From assembly GCF_000236785.1 (NCBI RefSeq), contig NZ_AGUF01000040.1, forward strand, positions 121,893 through 185,892: a stretch of DNA of 64,000 nt. Reading direction: 5' to 3'. Position 1 is the stretch's first letter. Each line of letters begins with the position of its first letter. The translations under genes were made by a program, and so were the position numbers. The notes under the pieces were generated by a model. It made no database searches, had not been told where the DNA came from, and saw only the letters and a list, made by a program, of their open reading frames with translations. The stretch is from Achromobacter arsenitoxydans SY8. Its GTDB lineage: Bacteria > Pseudomonadota > Gammaproteobacteria > Burkholderiales > Burkholderiaceae_B. Below are positions 52,237 to 61,579 of the stretch, in pieces.

Positions 52237-52785
52237 GGTTTATGTCGGCCCGGGCCTTCTGGGCCCCGGCCTTCTTAAAGATTGCACTGGGTTCGCACTA
52301 GGAATCGCGTTACACGTAAGCATTTTTGATGCTTTTTGTTACCAGAACGACGAAAAGAACTCCCGGCGCGATCGCCCCTCCGGGCGCCGCGCGTCTGTTC
52401 GTCATGAACCTCTACTGCCCGCGCCAAGACGATTGCACGGCATGCGACGAAGAATACGCCAAGGCCGCTGCTACGTGATGACCCTTTGCAGTAATTGACA
52501 GTTAAATGCGGGAAAAACCCATAAAGTTCACCCCGTCGACGGCGCCGCCAGAGCGCCGCGATCACGCCCCACGGGCGTGGCGCGTACTAGCCATGCACTC
52601 CCGATAGCGCGAGTGCGAAGGTCCCCGCAGCGGGCGCCGCGCAGTCCCCAAAACCAAACGTCCAGTCCCGAGCCACGGGCGCCTTTTGCGCGCCCGCGGC
52701 CGCCGCCGGCCCCAACCGGCGACGCCCTCCTTTGCGGGAGGCGGGCTCATGGGCGCCCAGAATCGCAACTGCGGAAGTGCTACAG
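52237..52785. other. 549-bp intergenic region: pga promoter and structured leader
   Basis: No convincing gene. TTGACA at 52495-52500 with CATAAA at 52520-52525 (19-base spacing) is a possible promoter, which would give pgaA a leader of about 250 nt. The leader contains perfect hairpins: CACGCCC-CAC-GGGCGTG (52563-52579), GCACTC...GAGTGC (52595-52616), CGGGCGC...GCGCCCG (52676-52696) and CCTCC...GGAGG near 52732. GGA triplets at the last hairpin and near the ribosome site are possible CsrA/RsmA contacts. A 24-codon frame at 52404-52478 with three cysteines lacks a ribosome site. Confidence 0.55.
52495..52525 (+). promoter_or_regulatory. Possible sigma-70 promoter for pgaABCD
   Basis: A perfect -35 hexamer TTGACA (52495-52500) with a -10-like CATAAA (52520-52525) at slightly long 19-base spacing, inside a locally AT-rich segment about 260 bases before pgaA. 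No better promoter is seen closer to the gene. Confidence 0.4.
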
Positions 52786-55257
52786 ATGCCAAACCAAAGA
52801 CCGAAGCGGCCTCGCGCCGCCGGATCGAGCCTGAACCTGATGGCGGCCTGCGCCGTGCTGGCCCCGGCGCTTGCCCTGGCCAAGCCGGCCGGCGACTACG
52901 ACGCGCTGATCGAACGCGCCCGGGCCGGAGACTACGAACCCGCCCTGGCGATGCTGCGCCAGCAAGGCCCGGCGGCCGGCGAACGAGCCGTCCACGACCA
53001 CATCGTCATCGCCGGCTGGGCCGGCAGGCCGGCCGAAGCCATCGCCGCCTATGAAACCCTGCCCGCTGGCGCCGCCCTGCCCGCGTCAGTCCAGTTGGCC
53101 GTGGCCCGGGCCTATCGCGACGCTCGGCGCTGGCCCGAGGCGCTGGACAGCTATCGCGCCGGCCTGCGCCGCCACCCGGCCCAATCCGCCTTCGCGGCCG
53201 GGGAAATCATGACGCTGGCCGACGCCGGCCAGTTCGCCGCGGCCACCCAGGCTGGCGAACGCTGGCTCAAGCGCCGCCCCCGCGACGCCGACTCGCGCCT
53301 CGCGCTCAGCTACGTGTATGCGCGCCAAGGCATGCCGTTCGAGGCGCTGCACCAGGCGGACCAGGCGCTGGACAGCGCCCCCGGCACGCCCTACGTCCTG
53401 CGCGAATACGTGTTTGCGCTGCAAGACGCCCGCATGGCCGACGTGGCGCTGGAACTGGCGCGCCGCCACGCCGGCCTGTTCGACGCCCGCCAGATGCGCG
53501 GCCTGGAAGCCGACGCGCTGGCCCAGCAGGCGCGGCTGGCGGCCATGCCCGCGCGCAGCGAGGCCGAGCGCATCGCCATCGCAGACCGGGCGCTGGCCGG
53601 GTACGACGCCGCGATCTCCGCCTGGAGCCCGTTGGGCGAAGAAGCCCGCGACGACGTGCTGCGCGCCCGCATCGACCGCCTGCATGCCCTGCATGCCCGG
53701 GTGCGCATGCAGGACCTGATCCAGGAATACGAGGCGCTGCTGGCGGAAGGCGTCCAGGTGCCGCGCTATGCGCTGAACGACGTGGCATCCGCCTACCTGT
53801 ACCTGCGCCAGCCCGAGCGCGCCCGCGACCTCTACCGGCAGGTGGCCGCCGACGACGCGCTCCGCAACGACGATCCCGAACAGCGCCTGGCGACGCAAAC
53901 CGGCCTGTACTACGCGCTGGCCGAAGGCGAACAGTACGACGAGACCGGCGCGATCACGGACGCGGTCGGGTCGGACTACGCGCCCTGGCTCTACTACAAG
54001 GGCCAGGCCACGCGCATGCCCAACGACCTGAACCTGGAAAGCAGCCAGACCGTAGCGGCCTCGCGCCTGCAGGCCGACGACACCGTCGACGCCCAGCAAC
54101 GCCTGGAAGACATGGTTCGACGCGCCCCCAATAATTCCGGGCTGCGCGCCGATCTGGCCACCGTGTACCGAGCCCGGTCCCTGCCGCGCGCCTCGGAAAT
54201 CGAACTGAAAATGGCCGAGACCCTGGCGCCGCGCGGCCTTGCCGTCGAGAACGGCCAAGGCTTCACGGCGCTAGACCTGCAGGAATGGCGCCAGGCCGAG
54301 GCGCTATCCGCGGACACGCTGGCCCGATCCCCCGAGAACCTGACCAGCCGCCGGCTGGCCCGCGAATGGCAAGTCCACCAGAAGGCCGAACTGGTGATCA
54401 CCGGCTACCGGGGCCTGGCCAACGACAGCCCGGTCACCGGCAATGGCGACTTCGGCATCGACGCCGTGCTGTATTCCTCTCCCATCGACTACAACTGGCG
54501 CGTCTTCGGCGGCGGCGGCTATGCCGCCGGCGATTTCGAGGAAGGCCGCGGCAACTACCGCTGGCTGCGCACGGGCGCGCAATGGCGCGGCCGCGATCTG
54601 ACCGTGGAAGGCGAAGTCTCCACCAACGACTACGGCCACGGCGTCAAGCCGGGCGTGCGCCTGTCTGCCGCCTACGACCTGGACGATCACTGGCAGGTGG
54701 GCGGCTCGGCGGCGGTCATGTCGCGCGACACGCCGCTGCGCGCGCTGACCAACGACATTTCGTCCAACGGACTGTCGATGTATGTGCGCTGGCGCGCCAA
54801 TGAGCGGCGCGAATGGACGCTGTCGGCCGCGCCCTCCCACTTCAGCGACGGCAACAGCCGCTGGGAACTGGGCCTGAGCGGGCGCGAACGCGTCTACACC
54901 GCGCCGCACCTGAAAGCCGACCTGGAGCTGGGCCTGTCGACCCAGCGCAATACGCGGGACGGCGCGCCCTACTTCAACCCCAGCGCCGACTTCATGGCCC
55001 TGCCCGGCGTGCGCGTGACGCACACGCTTTACCGCCGCTACGAAACCGCGTGGGAACAGATCGGCACGCTGGGCGCAGGCGCCTACAGCCAGCGGGGCTA
55101 CGGCACGGGCGGCGTGATCGCCCTGGGCTATGGCCAGCGCTACCGCGCCAACGACGTCCTGGACATGGGCGCGATGATCACCGGCACCAGCCGCCCCTAC
55201 GACGGCGACCGCGAACGCGAACTGCGCATCGTGTTCGACCTTGCCTACCGCTTCTGA
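52786..55257 (+). CDS. pgaA: Poly-beta-1,6-N-acetylglucosamine export porin PgaA
   Basis: Outer-membrane protein of 823 residues, close to the E. coli PgaA length (807). A signal peptide (VLAPALALAKPAG) leads to a long helical region of TPR repeats (about residues 30-520), e.g. LPASVQLAVARAYRDARRWP. The C-terminal 300 residues form a beta-barrel and end in LAYRF, a BAM-type terminal aromatic. It exports deacetylated PNAG. The ATG at 52786 has GGAAG 8 bases upstream. It is first in the pgaABCD operon; pgaB follows after 19 bases. Confidence 0.94.
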   Translation: MPNQRPKRPRAAGSSLNLMAACAVLAPALALAKPAGDYDALIERARAGDYEPALAMLRQQGPAAGERAVHDHIVIAGWAGRPAEAIAAYETLPAGAALPASVQLAVARAYRDARRWPEALDSYRAGLRRHPAQSAFAAGEIMTLADAGQFAAATQAGERWLKRRPRDADSRLALSYVYARQGMPFEALHQADQALDSAPGTPYVLREYVFALQDARMADVALELARRHAGLFDARQMRGLEADALAQQARLAAMPARSEAERIAIADRALAGYDAAISAWSPLGEEARDDVLRARIDRLHALHARVRMQDLIQEYEALLAEGVQVPRYALNDVASAYLYLRQPERARDLYRQVAADDALRNDDPEQRLATQTGLYYALAEGEQYDETGAITDAVGSDYAPWLYYKGQATRMPNDLNLESSQTVAASRLQADDTVDAQQRLEDMVRRAPNNSGLRADLATVYRARSLPRASEIELKMAETLAPRGLAVENGQGFTALDLQEWRQAEALSADTLARSPENLTSRRLAREWQVHQKAELVITGYRGLANDSPVTGNGDFGIDAVLYSSPIDYNWRVFGGGGYAAGDFEEGRGNYRWLRTGAQWRGRDLTVEGEVSTNDYGHGVKPGVRLSAAYDLDDHWQVGGSAAVMSRDTPLRALTNDISSNGLSMYVRWRANERREWTLSAAPSHFSDGNSRWELGLSGRERVYTAPHLKADLELGLSTQRNTRDGAPYFNPSADFMALPGVRVTHTLYRRYETAWEQIGTLGAGAYSQRGYGTGGVIALGYGQRYRANDVLDMGAMITGTSRPYDGDRERELRIVFDLAYRF

Positions 55258-55276
55258 CTCCGGCCCCGGAACCGAC

Positions 55277-57310
55277 ATGATGCTCAAACTCCCTATCCGG
55301 CTGGCCTTGGCGGGCCTGCTGCTGCTCCTGATCCTGCTGCTGACGGCCTGCGCCAAGGACATTCCCGTCTATACGCCCCCCGCCGAGCGCCCCGTCGCCG
55401 CGGCCGAAAAGCCCTGGGTGCAGGGGCAATTCCTGGCCCTGGCCTATCACGACGTCGAGGATGACGACCCCGACCAGGCGTTCCTCAGCGTGCGCACCGA
55501 CAGGCTGGCCGAACAGTTGGCCTGGCTGCGCGCCAACGGCTATCAGGCCGTATCCGTCGACCAGATCCTGGCCGCGCGCCAGGGCGGAGAACCGTTGCCC
55601 GACCGCGCCGTGCTGCTGTCGTTCGACGACGGCTACCGCAGCTTCCACACCCGGGTGCTGCCCATCCTGAAAGCCTACGGCTGGCCCGCGCTGCTGGCTC
55701 CCGTGGGCGTATGGATGGACACCCCGGCCGACCGGCCCGTGGACTTCGGCGGCAGCCCCGAAGCGCGCAACCGCTTCCTGAACTGGGACGAGATCCGCGA
55801 ACTCTCTCGTTCCGGCCTGGTGGAGATCGCGGCGCATACCGACGCCTCGCACTACGGCGCGCTGGCCAATCCCCAGGGCAACACCGAACCCGCGGCCGCC
55901 ATCCGCGCCTACGACGCGCGGACCCGCCAGTACGAAACCGAAGCGCAATTCAACGCCCGCATGGGGCGCGACGTCGCGGCCATCACGGAGAAGATCCGCG
56001 CAGCCACCGGCAAGAAGCCGCGCGTGTGGGTCTGGCCGTATGGCGCGGAAGGCGGCTCCACGCTGCGCATCACCGCCGAGAACGGCTACCAGCTTGCCCT
56101 GACGCTGGAAGACGGCCCCGGCCGCCTGGGCCGTCTGATGTCGACGCCGCGCATGCTGCTGGCCAGCGATCCGGCGCTCAAGTCCTTTGCCAACAGCGTG
56201 GTCGGCATGGAGGCCGAACCCTTCATGCGCGTGGCGCACATCGACCTGGACTATGTGTACGACCCGGACCCGGAGCAGACCGACCGCAACCTGGGGATCC
56301 TGGTGCAGCGCATTCTGGACATGCAGATCAACACAGTCTTTCTGCAGGCCTACGCGGACCCCGAAGGCGACGGCCTGGTGAAGTCGGTGTACTTCCCCAA
56401 CCGCTGGCTGCCGATGCGCGCGGACCTGTTCAACCGCGCCGCCTGGCAGTTGCACAACCGCGCCAACGTGATGGTCTACGCCTGGATGCCCGTGCTGGCC
56501 TTCGACCTGGACCCGTCCCTGCCGCGCGTCGCGCGCTGGGATCCGGAAAGCGGGCTGGCGGCCCCGGACCCGGACCAGTACCGCCGCCTGTCGCCCTTCG
56601 ACCCCACGGCGCGCGCGCGCATCGGCGACCTGTACGAGGACTTGGCCCGCTACGCAATCTTCGACGGCATCCTGTTCCATGACGACGCCCTGCTGTCGGA
56701 CTTTGAAGACGCCAGTCCCGGCGCGCTTGCCGCCTACCGCGCGGCGGGGTTGCCCGGCAACATCGCCGAGCTGCGCGCGGACCCGGACACGATGCGGCGC
56801 TGGACCCGCTACAAGAGCCGCGTCCTGGTCGACTTCACCGCCGATCTGACCGAACGCGTGCGCGCCGTGCGCGGCCCGCAGATCAAGACGGCCCGCAACA
56901 TCTACGCCCAGCCGATCCTGAATCCGGACAGCGAGACCTGGTTCGCGCAGAACCTGGACGACTTCCTGGGCGCCTACGACTGGACCGCGCCCATGGCCAT
57001 GCCGCTGATGGAGAACGTGCCGCGAGGCAAGGAAAACGCCTGGCTGGACGCGATGGTCGACACCATCGCCCGCCGCCCCGGCGCCTTGTCCAGGACCGTT
57101 TTCGAACTGCAGAGCCGCGACTGGCGCACCAGCCCGGACAAGCCCGGCGCCACCCCCGTGGACACGGAAGTCCTGGCCGGCTGGATGAAGCGCCTGCAGT
57201 TGCGCGGCGCCCGCAGTTACGGCTACTACCCCGACGACTTCTCGCAAGACCAGCCCCGGCTGCAAGGCATCCGGCCCGCCATCTCCGAAGCGTGGTATCC
57301 CCTCCAATGA
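55277..57310 (+). CDS. pgaB: PNAG N-deacetylase PgaB
   Basis: Outer-membrane lipoprotein of 677 residues with lipid cysteine C25 (LLLTAC). The N-terminal NodB-type deacetylase has FDDGYRS with D117 and the metal ligands D118, H187 and H192. The spacing (69 and 5 residues) equals that of E. coli D115/H184/H189. The C-terminal half is the glycoside-hydrolase-like (GH153) domain, e.g. [20 protein letters not shown]. It partly removes acetyl groups so PNAG can be exported through PgaA. Its stop overlaps the pgaC start as ATGA. Confidence 0.95.
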   Translation: MMLKLPIRLALAGLLLLLILLLTACAKDIPVYTPPAERPVAAAEKPWVQGQFLALAYHDVEDDDPDQAFLSVRTDRLAEQLAWLRANGYQAVSVDQILAARQGGEPLPDRAVLLSFDDGYRSFHTRVLPILKAYGWPALLAPVGVWMDTPADRPVDFGGSPEARNRFLNWDEIRELSRSGLVEIAAHTDASHYGALANPQGNTEPAAAIRAYDARTRQYETEAQFNARMGRDVAAITEKIRAATGKKPRVWVWPYGAEGGSTLRITAENGYQLALTLEDGPGRLGRLMSTPRMLLASDPALKSFANSVVGMEAEPFMRVAHIDLDYVYDPDPEQTDRNLGILVQRILDMQINTVFLQAYADPEGDGLVKSVYFPNRWLPMRADLFNRAAWQLHNRANVMVYAWMPVLAFDLDPSLPRVARWDPESGLAAPDPDQYRRLSPFDPTARARIGDLYEDLARYAIFDGILFHDDALLSDFEDASPGALAAYRAAGLPGNIAELRADPDTMRRWTRYKSRVLVDFTADLTERVRAVRGPQIKTARNIYAQPILNPDSETWFAQNLDDFLGAYDWTAPMAMPLMENVPRGKENAWLDAMVDTIARRPGALSRTVFELQSRDWRTSPDKPGATPVDTEVLAGWMKRLQLRGARSYGYYPDDFSQDQPRLQGIRPAISEAWYPLQ

Positions 57311-58644
57311 CTGATCGACTGATTGCCCTGCTGATTCTCTGCGCGGTGCTCGGCGCGCCGTTCGGCTTCACCCTGATGCTGACCGGCGAAGCGCTGCTGG
57401 GCTTCGTGTTCTTCTACCCCCTGTTCATGTCCGGCATGTGGATGGCGGGCGGCATCTACTTCTGGTGGCATTGGGAGCGGCGCTGGCCCTGGGGCGCCGA
57501 ACGGCGTCCGCCCGAACTCGCGGGCTCGCCGCTGGTGTCTATTCTGGTGCCCTGCTTCAATGAAGCGGACAACGGCGAGGAAACGCTGCTGGCCGCGCTG
57601 GGCCAGAACTATCCGCACATCGAGGTCATCGCCATCAACGACGGATCGACCGACGGCACCGGCCCGATGCTGGACCGCCTGGCCGCAGAGCATCCGCGCC
57701 TGCGCGTGGTGCACCTGGCCAGAAACCAGGGCAAGGCCATGGCGCTGCGCATGGGCGCCCTGGCGGCGCGCAGCGAGTACCTGGTCTGCATCGACGGCGA
57801 CGCGATGCTCGATCCCGATGCCGCCGCCTACCTGGTCGCCCCGCTGATCGACAATCCGCGCGTGGGCGCCGTCACGGGCAACCCGCGCATCCGCACCCGC
57901 TCCACGCTGATCGGCCGCATCCAGGTGGGCGAGTTCTCGTCGATCATCGGGCTCATCAAGCGCACCCAGCGCGTATACGGCCAGGTCTTCACGGTGTCGG
58001 GCGTGGTCGCCGCGTTCCGCCGCGCGGCCCTGGACCGCGCGGGCTACTGGAGCCTGGACATGATCACCGAGGACATCGACATCAGCTGGAAGCTGCAGCG
58101 CGATCACTGGTCCATCTTCTACGAGCCGCGCGGGCTGTGCTGGATCCTGATGCCCGAAACCCTGAAGGGTCTGTGGAAGCAGCGGCTGCGCTGGGCCCAG
58201 GGCGGCGCAGAAGTATTCCTGAAGAACCTGCGTTCGATCTGGGTCTGGCGCCATCGCCGCCTGTGGCCCCTGATGGCGGAGTTCTGCCTGTCCACCGCCT
58301 GGGCCTTCGCGTTCGGCGTGTCCGTGCTGCTGTGGCTCATCAGCCAGGTCGTCACGCTGCCCAACAACATGCAGATCGCCAGCCTGATGCCGCCGGCCTT
58401 CACCGGCATGATGCTGGCGGTCGTGTGCCTGCTGCAATTCGCAGTCAGCATCCTGATCGACCGCCGCTACGAGCCTGGGCTTGCGCGCTCGCTCTACTGG
58501 GTCATCTGGTATCCGCTGGCCTACTGGATGGTGAGCCTGTTCACCACGCTGGTCAGTTTCCCCAAAGTCATGCTGCGCAAGCAGGCCGAGCGCGCGCGCT
58601 GGACCAGCCCCGACCGCGGCATCAAATCTCCGGACGCATCATGA
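57307..58644 (+). CDS. pgaC: PNAG synthase glycosyltransferase PgaC
   Basis: Processive GT2 glycosyltransferase of 445 residues in the inner membrane. Two N-terminal helices precede the catalytic domain: [25 protein letters not shown], the DxD block [17 protein letters not shown] and the QRLRWAQG motif of processive synthases. Two or more C-terminal helices complete the channel. It polymerises GlcNAc from UDP-GlcNAc with PgaD. The ATG at 57307 overlaps the pgaB stop (ATGA), showing translational coupling. Confidence 0.96.
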   Translation: MTDRLIALLILCAVLGAPFGFTLMLTGEALLGFVFFYPLFMSGMWMAGGIYFWWHWERRWPWGAERRPPELAGSPLVSILVPCFNEADNGEETLLAALGQNYPHIEVIAINDGSTDGTGPMLDRLAAEHPRLRVVHLARNQGKAMALRMGALAARSEYLVCIDGDAMLDPDAAAYLVAPLIDNPRVGAVTGNPRIRTRSTLIGRIQVGEFSSIIGLIKRTQRVYGQVFTVSGVVAAFRRAALDRAGYWSLDMITEDIDISWKLQRDHWSIFYEPRGLCWILMPETLKGLWKQRLRWAQGGAEVFLKNLRSIWVWRHRRLWPLMAEFCLSTAWAFAFGVSVLLWLISQVVTLPNNMQIASLMPPAFTGMMLAVVCLLQFAVSILIDRRYEPGLARSLYWVIWYPLAYWMVSLFTTLVSFPKVMLRKQAERARWTSPDRGIKSPDAS

Positions 58645-59087
58645 TCATCACCACGCAACGCTCCCGCGCGGGCTACCTGCTCGACCTCGCGCTCACCGCC
58701 ATCGGCTGGTTCGCCTTTGTCTACCTGTTCGGCGCCGGCATCCTGGCGATCCTGCGCGGGGCCGCGGGCGGCCCCGACGCGCCGCTTCTGCCCGTCTTCC
58801 TGCCCACCGTGCATACGCTGTGGAGCTATGTGCTGCTGGCGGCCGCCAACGCCGCGGCGCTGGTGGCCTGGGCGGTCTACAACCACCGCCGCTTCGGCGG
58901 CAAGGACCGCCGCAAGCCGATCCGGCCGCTCTCCGACCAGCGCCTGGCCAAGAGCTTTGACGTAGACGCTGACCAACTGGCGCAACTGCGGGGCGCGCGC
59001 ATCGCCGTCATCCACCATGGCGACGCGGGCGACATCGACGGCATCGAGCACCGCTTGCCGCGTCTGCAGGCGCTGCGCGCGGGCTAG
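58641..59087 (+). CDS. pgaD: PNAG synthesis accessory protein PgaD
   Basis: Small inner-membrane protein of 148 residues with two helices ([20 protein letters not shown] and [20 protein letters not shown]) and a cytoplasmic tail ([20 protein letters not shown] and beyond). It matches the PgaD layout. In E. coli, PgaC and PgaD together bind c-di-GMP and activate synthesis; the basic RR residues after helix 2 fit that role (family knowledge). It overlaps pgaC as ATGA and ends the operon. Confidence 0.93.
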   Translation: MIITTQRSRAGYLLDLALTAIGWFAFVYLFGAGILAILRGAAGGPDAPLLPVFLPTVHTLWSYVLLAAANAAALVAWAVYNHRRFGGKDRRKPIRPLSDQRLAKSFDVDADQLAQLRGARIAVIHHGDAGDIDGIEHRLPRLQALRAG

Positions 59088-59094
59088 CGGGCGC

Positions 59095-60345
59095 TCAGGC
59101 CTTCGCCCTGCCCATCCGGGGCAGCAGAATGGCCACCACGCCCAGCAGCGGCAGATAGGCGCAGACCTGGTAGACATAGCCGATGCTGGTGGCGTCGGCC
59201 AGCCTGCCCAGCGCCGCCGCGCCCAGGCCGCCCATGCCGAAGGCGAATCCGAAGAACAGTCCCGCGATCATGCCCACCTTGCCCGGCACCAGCTCCTGCG
59301 CATAAACCACGATGGCCGAAAACGCCGACGCCAGCACCACGCCGATGATCACCACCAGCACGCCGGTCCAGAACAGGTTGGCGTGCGGCAGCATCAGCGT
59401 GAACGGCGCCACGCCCAGGATTGACACCCAGATCACGATCTTGCGGCCGATCCGGTCGCCCACCGGCCCGCCCACCACCGTGCCCACGGCCACGGCGGCC
59501 AGGAACAGGAACAGATAGAGCTGCGCTTCGCGCACCGACAGCGCGAACTTGTCGATCAGGTAGAACGTGAAATAGCTGTTCAGGCTGGCCAGGTAGAAGT
59601 ACTTGGAGAACACCAGCACCCCCAGCACGCCCATGGCGCCCAGCACTTGATTGCGCGACAGCCCGTTGCCCGCGCCCTCGCGCCGCGCGCGCGGCTTGAG
59701 CAGGACGCGGTTGGCGCTGTACCAGCGCCCGATCCACACCAGCACCACAATGCCGAACATCGCCGCCAGCGAAAACCACGCGACGCTGCCCTGTCCGTGC
59801 GGAATGATGAACAGCGCCGCCAGCAGCGGCCCCAGCGCCGACCCCACGTTGCCGCCCACCTGGAACAGCGACTGCGCCAGCCCGTGCCGCCCGCCCGAGG
59901 CCATGCGCGCCACGCGCGAGGATTCGGGGTGGAACACCGACGACCCCGTGCCCACCAGGATGGCCGCCACCAGCAGCCAGCCGAACGACGGCGCCACCGA
60001 CAGCATCAACAGGCCGACCAGCGTGAACCCCATGCCCACGGGCAGCGAATACGGCTTGGGATGGCGGTCGGTGTAGAAGCCGATAAAGGGTTGCAGCAGC
60101 GACGCGGCCAGCTGATAGACCAGCGTGATCAGCCCGATCTGCGTGAACGTCAGACTGAACGAATCCTTCAGCATGGGATAGATGGCCAACAGGATCGACT
60201 GGATCATGTCGTTCATCAGGTGCGCCACGCTGATCGCGCCCAACACCTTGAAGGCCGTGGACGGATCGGACGCCGCGGCGGAAGGCGCGGCGGTAGAGGC
60301 TGGAGCGCCGGGCATGCCGGCGGCGGGATTCTGGGCGGAATTCAT
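59095..60345 (-). CDS. MFS transporter, fosmidomycin-resistance (Fsr) type
   Basis: Inner-membrane exporter of 416 residues with about 12 helices. The segment SVAHLMNDMIQSILLAIYPM and the following PFIGFYTDRHPKPYSL are typical of Fsr proteins, as is GSSVFHPESSRVARMASGGR. A low-complexity Ala/Pro N-terminus (PGAPASTAAPSAAASD) precedes helix 1. The ATG at 60345 is preferred over an upstream frame opening at 60432. It is divergent from an AraC regulator gene and meets pgaD tail to tail, 7 bases apart. Confidence 0.92.
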   Translation of the reverse strand: MNSAQNPAAGMPGAPASTAAPSAAASDPSTAFKVLGAISVAHLMNDMIQSILLAIYPMLKDSFSLTFTQIGLITLVYQLAASLLQPFIGFYTDRHPKPYSLPVGMGFTLVGLLMLSVAPSFGWLLVAAILVGTGSSVFHPESSRVARMASGGRHGLAQSLFQVGGNVGSALGPLLAALFIIPHGQGSVAWFSLAAMFGIVVLVWIGRWYSANRVLLKPRARREGAGNGLSRNQVLGAMGVLGVLVFSKYFYLASLNSYFTFYLIDKFALSVREAQLYLFLFLAAVAVGTVVGGPVGDRIGRKIVIWVSILGVAPFTLMLPHANLFWTGVLVVIIGVVLASAFSAIVVYAQELVPGKVGMIAGLFFGFAFGMGGLGAAALGRLADATSIGYVYQVCAYLPLLGVVAILLPRMGRAKA

Positions 60346-60508
60346 GGGTCGCACACATAAAGGATGGGCCTGCCGGACAAACGCCGGAACCAGGGGACAG
60401 TGTAGGAATCCGCCATGGGAACCATCTGCCAATTTTCGTCGCTAAAGTGACAAAATAGGCTGATCTCGCTTTATGCGCCGCGTCATCCTTTCGTCGGAAG
60501 TGACACCC

Positions 60509-61342
60509 ATGCCCGCCCGCCCCGCCCCTGCGCCCGATCCGTCCCGCAGTATCGACGCCCAGGACTACCAGCACCGCCCCCGCGTGGTCACCGCCATGGC
60601 CAAGGAATTCCCGGCCGGCGCGCAGACCGGCGCCCATTCCCATCCCCGCGCCCAGCTCATCTACGCGGTCGAAGGCGTGATGCGCGTCACCACGCCCAGC
60701 GGATTCTGGGCCCTGCCGCCGCTGCGCGCGCTGTGGGTGCCGGCGGGCGTGCCGCATGGCGTGGACATGGTGGGCGCCGTGTCCATGCGCTCGCTCTATA
60801 TCCAGGCCGACGCCGCCCAAGGCTACTGGCCGCAATGCCAGGTGATCGAGGTCAGCGGGCTGCTGCGCGAACTGATCCTGGCCCTGACCGCAGAGCCCAT
60901 CGACTATCCGCTGGGCGGGCGGGTTGAACAGATCGCCGCGCTGATCCTGGCCGAACTGGCCGCGGCCCGCGTCGTGCCCATCCAGATCCCCTGGCCGCGC
61001 GACCGCCGCCTGCAGACCATTTGCGCCGCAATCCTGGACCAGCCCGGTATGCAGCGCGGCATCGAGGACTGGGGCAGCGAAGTCGGCGCCAGCGCGCGCA
61101 CGCTCATCCGCCTGTTCCAGGCGGAACTCGGACTTAATTACCGCCAATGGGTGCAGCAGGTGCGGTTGGCAGACGCGGTGTGCAGGCTGTCGCTGGGCGT
61201 GCCTGTGGCGCGGATCGCGTCCGACCTGGGCTACCGCAGCGCCAGCGCGTTCTCGGCCATGTTCCACCGCGCGCTGGGCGCCCCGCCCCAGCGCTATCTG
61301 CAATCCGTCCCTGAATCGCCTTCCCTGCTGAATACAAGCTGA
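60509..61342 (+). CDS. AraC-family transcriptional regulator (cupin sensor)
   Basis: Regulator of 277 residues. The N-terminal cupin has GAHSHPRAQLIYAVEGVMRV and LRALWVPAGVPHGVDM; the AraC domain has DWGSEVGASARTLIRLFQAE and PVARIASDLGYRSASAFSAM, ending FHRALGAPPQRYL. GGAAG lies 9 bases before the ATG at 60509; the ATG at 60473 has no ribosome site. It is divergent from the Fsr-type exporter gene, its probable target. Confidence 0.92.
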   Translation: MPARPAPAPDPSRSIDAQDYQHRPRVVTAMAKEFPAGAQTGAHSHPRAQLIYAVEGVMRVTTPSGFWALPPLRALWVPAGVPHGVDMVGAVSMRSLYIQADAAQGYWPQCQVIEVSGLLRELILALTAEPIDYPLGGRVEQIAALILAELAAARVVPIQIPWPRDRRLQTICAAILDQPGMQRGIEDWGSEVGASARTLIRLFQAELGLNYRQWVQQVRLADAVCRLSLGVPVARIASDLGYRSASAFSAMFHRALGAPPQRYLQSVPESPSLLNTS

Positions 61343-61579
61343 AAACCCGGCCTTTTCCTGCAACGGGCCTTGCTGTTTGTGACTGCGCACAATACAGTTC
61401 AGGCTTCGCATCGGGCGCAAGCGCCCGCTGGCGGCGCACAGGCGCCGCATTCGCGCCCCCCGCGGGCCGTCCCCTTATTTCACCGGCAGATTGCCCCGTC
61501 CCCCTGTCCGCAGATTTGGTTACTGAAACCTTATTGCGCGATGGTCGGTCTATAGCGTTCTGCCCTAGAATCGCCTGCA

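Noticed and set aside
52404-52478. 24-codon frame with three cysteines upstream of pgaA
   Set aside because: No ribosome site, no resemblance to a known leader peptide, and short frames like this are expected by chance in GC-rich DNA; kept only as a remark in the intergenic entry.
52237-52785. c-di-GMP riboswitch in the pga leader
   Set aside because: The hairpins do not show the conserved GEMM-type core, so only a generic structured leader is claimed.
59084-61450. 788-codon minus-strand frame across the Fsr and AraC genes
   Set aside because: It shifts through the MFS gene in the wrong frame and runs antisense to the AraC regulator; no family motif appears in it.
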